Part shown: piece after piece, positions 8,229-12,507 of the stretch
How the letters are laid out: every line of letters starts with the position of its first letter
How positions within the stretch are numbered: the stretch's first letter is position 1
Assembly: GCA_905193485.1 (NCBI GenBank)
Contig: CAJJOX010000044.1
Location: 1-12,507, forward strand
Length of the DNA stretch: 12,507 bases
Source: an uncultured Porphyromonadaceae bacterium
Lineage (GTDB): Bacteria > Bacteroidota > Bacteroidia > Bacteroidales > Muribaculaceae
Direction of reading: 5' to 3'
Made by a program: the position numbers and the translations under genes
The notes under the pieces: model-generated
What the model saw: only the letters and a program-made list of their open reading frames with translations
What the model was told of the DNA's origin: nothing
Database searches by the model: none

Positions 8229-9382
8229 TTTTCAAGGAATACCATGTGAGCGGGAATGTCGCCGGTGCGCACGCTCCATTTGCGTTTGCCGTCGTGGCTG
8301 TAGCAGTGGAGCTGTCCCGACGAAACGTAGTTTTTCGCATCGGTCACGTATATGTCGCCATTGGCCGGGTTGATATTTATGCCGTAGGGAATCTCGATGT
8401 CGGCCTCTGTGCCGTCGGTGATAAACGAGTCTGAAACGAGTTGCTTGGTGCGCACGTCGATAATGCCGTAAGTGATTTTGTTACGTTCGAGCGTATTGCT
8501 CCATTCGGTGGAATAGAAATAGAGCGAATCGCCGTAGATGCACATTTCGGAGCACGGGATTTTCAGAGTGTCGGTCACGATCATGTTGGTTGACCAGCGG
8601 TTTTCTTTCTCGAGTACAAATATTTTGGAGTGTATGCCGTTGTAGTCGCCGCGAGAGGTGACCCATAGTTTCCCATATTTGTCGGCTCTTATGCGGTGTA
8701 GATTGATTCCGACGGGTATTTTCTTCACCTGCTTCATGCCGTAGCGCTCAACGACGGAAATTGTGCGGTCGTAGTTGGGGACACGGTATCCTCCCGAGTT
8801 GGCCACATAGATATATTCACCGACTATTTCGAGTTCGTCGGGCTGATATCCGACCGTACATTTGCCGGTGATCTGAAGCGATGCCGTGTCGACACGGTAG
8901 ACGGCTCCCGGCTGCGCGTCGGGGTCTATCTGCACCGGTCCCACATAGGAAGTGATATATGCGCAGTTTTTGGAAAATTTGATGTAGCGGCAGTTGGGAA
9001 TATCGATCTGTCCGATCCGACGGAGAGTGTGTGCATCCATCACTTCCACTTTGTGACTGCAATTGATCACGGCATAGAGGCGCGAGCCATAGATCTGGAT
9101 ATCGTTGCCGACATCGCCAAGTTCCTTTACGACCGACGGGTTGCGTTCGGCATACAGATTGCGGGCGTAGTAGCCGTTTTTGAAATCGACATAGTCGATG
9201 GACGCTTTGTTGGATCCCATGTTGCCCTCGTTCAGGAGATACATGCCCGCCGGCGATGCGTCGGGGTCGGGGCCGCCCGGAAGAAGATCATATTCGGTCG
9301 GAACCACAAGCTCGTCCTCGCGGCAGGCGAAGATGCCGATGACCATGACCAATATCAATATGTTGCGGAGTGTTTTCATCAT
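8225..9382 (-). CDS. btuG: BtuG-type surface lipoprotein, vitamin B12-capturing beta-propeller
   Basis: This 385-residue protein has a lipoprotein signal ending VIGIFAC (C20), followed by REDEL, an acidic surface-export-like signal. After a proline/aspartate-rich linker, seven propeller repeats can be counted. They run from YLLNEGNMGSNKASIDYVDF through RLYAVINCSHKVEVMDAHTL, VYRVDTASLQ, YIYVANSGG, KLWVTSRGD and LYFYSTEW to DIYVTDAKNY...LHCYSHDG. This matches BtuG of Bacteroides, which caps the BtuB transporter on the cell surface, binds cobalamin with very high affinity and hands it to BtuB. Context strongly supports the call: it lies directly behind a btuB gene and a cobalamin riboswitch. The start ATGATG overlaps the btuB TGA, giving a 4-base overlap if the first ATG is used; the second Met three bases on would serve equally well. 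Residues contacting B12 were not identified. Confidence 0.87.
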   Translation of the reverse strand: MMKTLRNILILVMVIGIFACREDELVVPTEYDLLPGGPDPDASPAGMYLLNEGNMGSNKASIDYVDFKNGYYARNLYAERNPSVVKELGDVGNDIQIYGSRLYAVINCSHKVEVMDAHTLRRIGQIDIPNCRYIKFSKNCAYITSYVGPVQIDPDAQPGAVYRVDTASLQITGKCTVGYQPDELEIVGEYIYVANSGGYRVPNYDRTISVVERYGMKQVKKIPVGINLHRIRADKYGKLWVTSRGDYNGIHSKIFVLEKENRWSTNMIVTDTLKIPCSEMCIYGDSLYFYSTEWSNTLERNKITYGIIDVRTKQLVSDSFITDGTEADIEIPYGININPANGDIYVTDAKNYVSSGQLHCYSHDGKRKWSVRTGDIPAHMVFLEK

Positions 9383-11373
9383 AGTTCAATTGAGAGGCCG
9401 AAACGGTAGTTGCGTTTTGGCATGGGATAGTTGAGAATCACGTCGTAGTCCTGAGAGAACAGATTGTTCACTTCCACAGTGGCACGCATGTTTATGTTCC
9501 CTATCCTGAACCCTTTAAGGAGCGAGATGTCTGATGTGTACCAGGGCTGTGTGTAGTTGTAGCGGATATTTTCCTGCTGGTTGTAGCGTTCGCCGGTGTA
9601 TATGAATGAATAGTTGAGTGTCCATCCTTTCCATCCGGCCATGCATATCGCCGAAAAACTGTGCCATGGGATGTAGGGGATCTGGTGGCGGTAGTAGTTG
9701 TCGGCCGGATTTGTCACGTCGATGGCTTCCTGATAGGTGTATTGCAGTTTCCCGGTGAGGTCGATATGAGCGGGAAGACGCAGGGTGAGTTGTGTGTGCG
9801 CGTCGATGCCTCGGATATGCACTTTGCCGAGGTTGAGCATGGTCCATCGGAATTGCTGGCCTTTGGGATAGGCGACGATCTTGTCGCGCACGTCGTTATA
9901 GTAGGCGTCAATCCCGATGCTGAAAAAACTGAAAGCGCCGCGGTTACGGGTGATGTCGTAGAGCAGTCCGATGTTGTATTGGGTCGCCGACTCCGGCTTA
10001 AGGAAAGCATTGCCCATGTCGGTGTAGTAAAGGTCGTTGAATGTGGGCATGCGATAGCTTTTTTTATAGAAAGCCCGCAGCACAAGATTGGGGCGCCGGA
10101 AAGGTTTGTAGCTTAGAAATACGCCCGGAGTAAATTTGAATTTGTCGGGGGCTGAATCTCGGTCGCGTTTTTCTTCATTTACGATGGTGACGAGGGCGCT
10201 TGCCTGCATCTTCAGGCAATCACCGACTGAAAAGGCGGTGGCGGTAGATAGCCAGTGGGTGGTGCGATGCACGCTCATATATTCACTCAGCCCGTTCCAC
10301 TGGAAATCGTATGCGGCCGACCATTCCCATCCCGGCAGGATATTGAAGCGGTTGGCCCATGAAAAATAGACTTCCTTCTGTTTATATATGTTGTCGACAT
10401 GGATGAGCTTGTCGTCGTTGTTTACATAGCGGGTGTAATCGTAGGCATATTTTGCGTTGACTTTCACCGACCATAGACGTGAGAAATCGTATTCCCACAT
10501 ACCTTGGGCGAAAGTGTTGCGGTCCCACAGCCGTTCGCCGCGGCGCCATACGTTGTTGACGATCGCTCCCGGAACGCCGCGTTCCGAGTTGTAGTGATAG
10601 ACAAAGGCCTTCCACCGTCCTTTGTCGAGAAATCCGTGGAGTCCAGCCTCGAAGCGTACGGCATCGATATCTCCGTTGTGCCTCACGGCCGTTGTGTCGT
10701 AGGCGAGTTCGCCGGATGGTGTGACACGCCGGTAACGGAATTTGTATTTGCCTGATGATGTGATCCATTCGCCATTGAAACTGAAGGATGTACGGCGGCT
10801 CAGTTTGTAGTCGAATGTGAGAGCCATGTTGAACAGATCGAACGATCCGGCTCTTAGTGCCACTTTCAGTCTGGCTTTTTCTCCGTCGGCGAAGCGGGGA
10901 AACCTCGAGGAGAGATAGATGGATCCGGCGGATCCGAATTCGCGGGCCGACTGGAATATCTCGCTTTTCTGGCCATTGTAGAGGCTGATGGCTTCGATGT
11001 TGTCAAGAGAGTATTTGCCGAGGTCAACCTGTCCGTTCTGAGCGTTTCCCAGCTCGATGCCGTTGTAATATACACCCATGTGGTTTGTGCCCATCGATCG
11101 GATGTTGACGGTCTTTATGCCGCCGACACCCCCGTAGTCTTTGAGCTGCACTCCGGAAAAGAACCGCAAGGCATCGGCCACGCTGTGGGAGCGCAGCCCG
11201 TCGAGTTCGGCGCCCTGAAGTGTCTGCGCCGGTATGACGTCCTTGTAGCTTTGTGCCGTGACGGTTACCCCGCCAAGCGATATGGTGTCGGGGTCGGAGG
11301 CCTGACCGGCTCTTATTGCCGGAGTCGACACATGAATGGCCGTCAGAAGTGTGAGGATTGTGATTGATCTCAT
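9379..11373 (-). CDS. btuB: BtuB-type TonB-dependent outer-membrane cobalamin receptor
   Basis: This 664-residue protein has a signal peptide (cleavage near residue 22, PAIRA/GQA). A TonB-box-like segment around DTISLGGVTVTA precedes the plug domain (about 40-155; HSVADALRFFSGVQLKDYGG, VNIRSMGTNHMGVYYNGIELGN, IEAISLYNG). The remaining 500 or so residues alternate aromatic-rich strands typical of a 22-strand barrel and finish in NYRFGLSIEL. The length matches BtuB (about 600-660 residues) and is much shorter than SusC-type receptors with an N-terminal extension. It would import B12 across the outer membrane using the proton motive force delivered by TonB-ExbBD. The cobalamin riboswitch in its leader and the btuG gene behind it make cobalamin or another corrinoid the likely ligand. 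The chosen ATG is the first in frame after a TGA 36 bases upstream. It has no clear Shine-Dalgarno sequence, which is normal for Bacteroidota. Confidence 0.9.
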   Translation of the reverse strand: MRSITILTLLTAIHVSTPAIRAGQASDPDTISLGGVTVTAQSYKDVIPAQTLQGAELDGLRSHSVADALRFFSGVQLKDYGGVGGIKTVNIRSMGTNHMGVYYNGIELGNAQNGQVDLGKYSLDNIEAISLYNGQKSEIFQSAREFGSAGSIYLSSRFPRFADGEKARLKVALRAGSFDLFNMALTFDYKLSRRTSFSFNGEWITSSGKYKFRYRRVTPSGELAYDTTAVRHNGDIDAVRFEAGLHGFLDKGRWKAFVYHYNSERGVPGAIVNNVWRRGERLWDRNTFAQGMWEYDFSRLWSVKVNAKYAYDYTRYVNNDDKLIHVDNIYKQKEVYFSWANRFNILPGWEWSAAYDFQWNGLSEYMSVHRTTHWLSTATAFSVGDCLKMQASALVTIVNEEKRDRDSAPDKFKFTPGVFLSYKPFRRPNLVLRAFYKKSYRMPTFNDLYYTDMGNAFLKPESATQYNIGLLYDITRNRGAFSFFSIGIDAYYNDVRDKIVAYPKGQQFRWTMLNLGKVHIRGIDAHTQLTLRLPAHIDLTGKLQYTYQEAIDVTNPADNYYRHQIPYIPWHSFSAICMAGWKGWTLNYSFIYTGERYNQQENIRYNYTQPWYTSDISLLKGFRIGNINMRATVEVNNLFSQDYDVILNYPMPKRNYRFGLSIEL

Positions 11374-11565
11374 TGCTTTCTGTCTGTCAGATAGGTTTCA
11401 TTGTGTTGACTATCGACTGAAAGCATGGAGAATCGACTTCGGGATCGCAATGGTGGCGTTTGATTTTATGTGGTCGGGATGGCTTATGACAGCCGGCCGC
11501 CGATCCACGCGCGTTGCGTGTCGCCTTGTCAGTCCCGGCTCGTCCTCGCAAGCCTGCAACCGATA
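11374..11565 (-). promoter_or_regulatory. Long leader between riboswitch aptamer and btuB start (expression platform)
   Basis: About 190 bases separate the B12 box from the btuB ATG. Besides the kissing-partner hairpin (11525-11552), there is a 5-bp stem CACGC/GCGTG with loop AACGC just after it, and a weak GGCT/AGCC hairpin further on. I see no terminator followed by a T run and no convincing leader peptide. The btuB start region (CAGACAGAAAGCA before the ATG) has no obvious sequestering partner that I could find by eye. Confidence 0.45.
11525..11552 (-). promoter_or_regulatory. Probable P13 hairpin with kissing-loop partner (L13) of the cobalamin riboswitch
   Basis: On the minus strand CTTG (11552-11549) can pair with CAAG (11528-11525). 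The enclosed loop contains CGGGACTG (11537-11530), which is perfectly complementary over 8 bases to CAGTCCCG (11697-11690) in the aptamer, spanning the L5 loop. An L5-L13 kissing contact just 3' of the core is the hallmark of class I cobalamin riboswitches. The stem is short, so the exact fold is tentative. Confidence 0.55.
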
Positions 11566-11767
11566 GAAGCAAAGGCAGGTCTTCTGACTCGTTTCCATCG
11601 TTTCGCAGCCTTCCCGGATATTGCCATCCAGTGGCTTGCCTTCATAAATAAAAGAGGCTTTTGCGGCGATGTGCTGAAACTTACAGCAGCGGGACTGTCC
11701 GGGATTTGCACCCGATTCCCTTTTAAGCGCTTTTCCGGATATCAGTTCCGGAGGTGGCGCACCATTG
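11566..11767 (-). promoter_or_regulatory. Cobalamin (B12) riboswitch
   Basis: Reading the minus strand, the conserved core elements occur in order. They are AAAAGGGAATCGGGTGCAAA with TCCCGG, then ACAGTCCCGCTGCTGTAAG (the P5 hairpin, near 11698-11680), GCCACTGG (near 11636), GGGAAGGCTGCG (near 11610), and the B12 box GAGTCAGAAGACCTGCC (11590-11574). A CCGGA/TCCGG hairpin lies in the 5' part. The arrangement matches the Rfam Cobalamin family, which binds adenosylcobalamin or related corrinoids and lowers expression of the downstream gene. It sits directly between a promoter and btuB, so it should control all five genes of the operon. The outer boundaries are approximate because P1 is not sharply defined. 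Confidence 0.95.
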
Positions 11768-11773
11768 CAACCG

Positions 11774-11803
11774 CAAAGATAAAGATTATTTTATTCACGG
11801 CAA
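11774..11803 (-). promoter_or_regulatory. Bacteroidota-type sigma-70 (SigABfr) promoter of the btuB operon
   Basis: The minus strand has TTG (11803-11801), a 19-base spacer, and TATCTTTG (11781-11774), matching the -33 TTG and -7 TAnnTTTG consensus at the usual spacing. The spacer is AT-rich. Transcription would start around 11765-11768, right at the 5' edge of the riboswitch, which independently supports both calls. Confidence 0.85.
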
Positions 11804-11850
11804 TGTATTCGCAGAGTTTTTGATCTAACCGCGTTCATTGTAACGGACGA

Positions 11851-11871
11851 GGATTCATCATGACGGAATCC
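11851..11871. repeat. Inverted repeat between recO and the btuB operon promoter
   Basis: GGATTC (11851-11856) and GAATCC (11866-11871) form a perfect 6-bp inverted repeat with a 9-base loop, 35 bases downstream of the recO stop and about 48 bases upstream of the -33 element. It lacks a T tract on either strand, so it is a poor intrinsic terminator. It could be an mRNA 3'-end stem for recO or a regulator site. Nothing else is evident in the 11804-11905 interval. Confidence 0.25.
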
Positions 11872-11905
11872 GCATATCCGGGAAGACCGTAAACGCCGCG
11901 GTCGT

Positions 11906-12507
11906 TCAGAAAAGCTCGCGGAGCACATCGAGCGACTTAAGCCCCGAAAGGGCGGCGTAGTGCAGGGAATAGTATTGGAGGATGCCGTCGAGCAACTGGT
12001 TGCGTTGTTGTCGCGACATATGGAACAGATGTAGATTGGCGGGAGTCATTCGGCTTAGAGCTATCACGGCTTCCGATTGTGTGGGGTCGAGATAGTGGCG
12101 GTGCATTGGCGCGGTAAGCCGGAAACGCCCGTCGAGCATGTCGAACAGCATGCCGGGTCGGTAGTCACTGATGTCGGGCTCGATGCCGAGGTGCCGTCCA
12201 AGGCCGTAGAGAAACAGCAGATGGAAGTTGGCCACCGAGCCGCCGGGCAGGATGTCGAGTGTGTTTATGGCATTATGGATATATGCATAAGATGATTCGT
12301 CGGGCGGTCCGTCGTGTAGCACCACACCAAGCACTTCGGCAATGAACATCACCAGCGAACTCTTAACCGGATGGGTGCGCAAAGAGGTCAATGCCGCCTG
12401 TGCACGGGGGTCGTGCATGATGAACACTTCGCGCCCCGGACGTATGTCAGCCACGCACTCTACCAAAGACAGCGGCATCAGCAGAGCGCGACGCCGCCGA
12501 GCCTCGC
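11906..12507 (-). CDS. recO: DNA repair protein RecO, C-terminal part (start outside window)
   Basis: The frame is open from the window edge to a TGA at 11906-11908, giving about 200 residues. An internal ATG at 12478 is not the true start: the frame continues upstream as EARRRRALLMPLSLVEC, the conserved segment inside RecO just after its first OB-fold strands. Visible hallmarks are PLSLVE near the start, PVKSSLVMFIAEVL, and a helical C-terminal domain with NFHLLFLYGLGRHLGIEPD, ending ILQYYSLHYAALSGLKSLDVLRELF. RecO works with RecF and RecR to load RecA onto SSB-coated single-stranded DNA in gap repair and can anneal complementary strands. No CxxC zinc motif is present in the visible part. 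It is on the same strand as the cobalamin operon, but that operon has its own promoter. Confidence 0.93.
   Translation of the reverse strand, partial: EARRRRALLMPLSLVECVADIRPGREVFIMHDPRAQAALTSLRTHPVKSSLVMFIAEVLGVVLHDGPPDESSYAYIHNAINTLDILPGGSVANFHLLFLYGLGRHLGIEPDISDYRPGMLFDMLDGRFRLTAPMHRHYLDPTQSEAVIALSRMTPANLHLFHMSRQQRNQLLDGILQYYSLHYAALSGLKSLDVLRELF

Noticed and set aside
5194..9382. Possible SusC/SusD polysaccharide utilisation locus
   Set aside because: The receptor lacks the length and N-terminal extension of SusC. No SusD-like lipoprotein, glycosidase or polysaccharide lyase is present. The riboswitch and BtuG-like propeller point to cobalamin instead.
11387..11572. Possible leader peptide between the riboswitch and btuB
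   Set aside because: The long version needs a TTG start at the edge of the B12 box, has no ribosome site, and overlaps the kissing hairpin. The only ATG near btuB gives a four-residue MKPI peptide. No evidence supports translation.
11555..11773. 8-base direct repeat CGGTTGCA at the transcription start and again after the B12 box
   Set aside because: It is a short repeat flanking the aptamer that is not complementary to itself. It could arise by chance, and no role in P1 pairing is evident.
11470..11823. 117-codon plus-strand frame across the riboswitch
   Set aside because: It is antisense to the cobalamin riboswitch and promoter. Its apparent coding is explained by the structured RNA, and it matches no protein I recognise.
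1..12507. Mobile elements, CRISPR arrays, tRNA or rRNA genes
   Set aside because: I found no transposase or integrase motifs, no regularly spaced repeats and no tRNA-like cloverleaf, and the genes are intact except at the two window edges.

Overview
The window looks like chromosomal DNA of a Bacteroidales bacterium, most likely a gut member near Muribaculaceae or Bacteroidaceae. Three things point there: a promoter of the Bacteroidota type (TTG, 19 bases, TAnnTTTG), starts without a clear Shine-Dalgarno sequence, and surface proteins that use acidic-flanked lipobox cysteines or a type IX secretion (T9SS) C-terminal domain. The family placement is an inference from protein style; no rRNA is present.

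Layout. Positions 1-168 (+) hold the 3' end of a sensor histidine kinase, which overlaps by 4 bases a Cof-type HAD phosphatase (165-1010, +). A bulged hairpin at 1012-1040 separates this pair from a convergent minus-strand operon of about 10.3 kb. Read in its own direction, the operon has a promoter at 11774-11803, a cobalamin riboswitch at about 11566-11767 and a long leader. Five tightly packed genes follow: a BtuB-type TonB-dependent receptor (9379-11373), a BtuG-type seven-bladed propeller lipoprotein (8225-9382), a PKD-like surface lipoprotein with a 'PAPGQF' domain (6990-8228), a secreted propeller protein with a C-terminal T9SS-like tail (5194-6978), and a 1373-residue multidomain T9SS cargo (1067-5188). 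Upstream of the operon and on the same strand lies recO (11906 to the window edge), cut at its 5' end.

How it fits together. The riboswitch should reduce expression when cobalamin is plentiful. BtuB is the outer-membrane transporter and BtuG is its surface partner that captures vitamin B12. The other three proteins are inferred to be extra surface capture or handling factors. The operon repeats two modules: a propeller and a PAPGQF domain. Each occurs once on a lipoprotein and again on proteins that carry T9SS-type C-termini. The largest protein appears to combine a PAPGQF domain, Ig-like domains and a third propeller-like region. This suggests a two-layer B12 capture apparatus (lipid-anchored plus T9SS-delivered), which is the most interesting feature of the window. 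No inner-membrane BtuCDF genes are present here.
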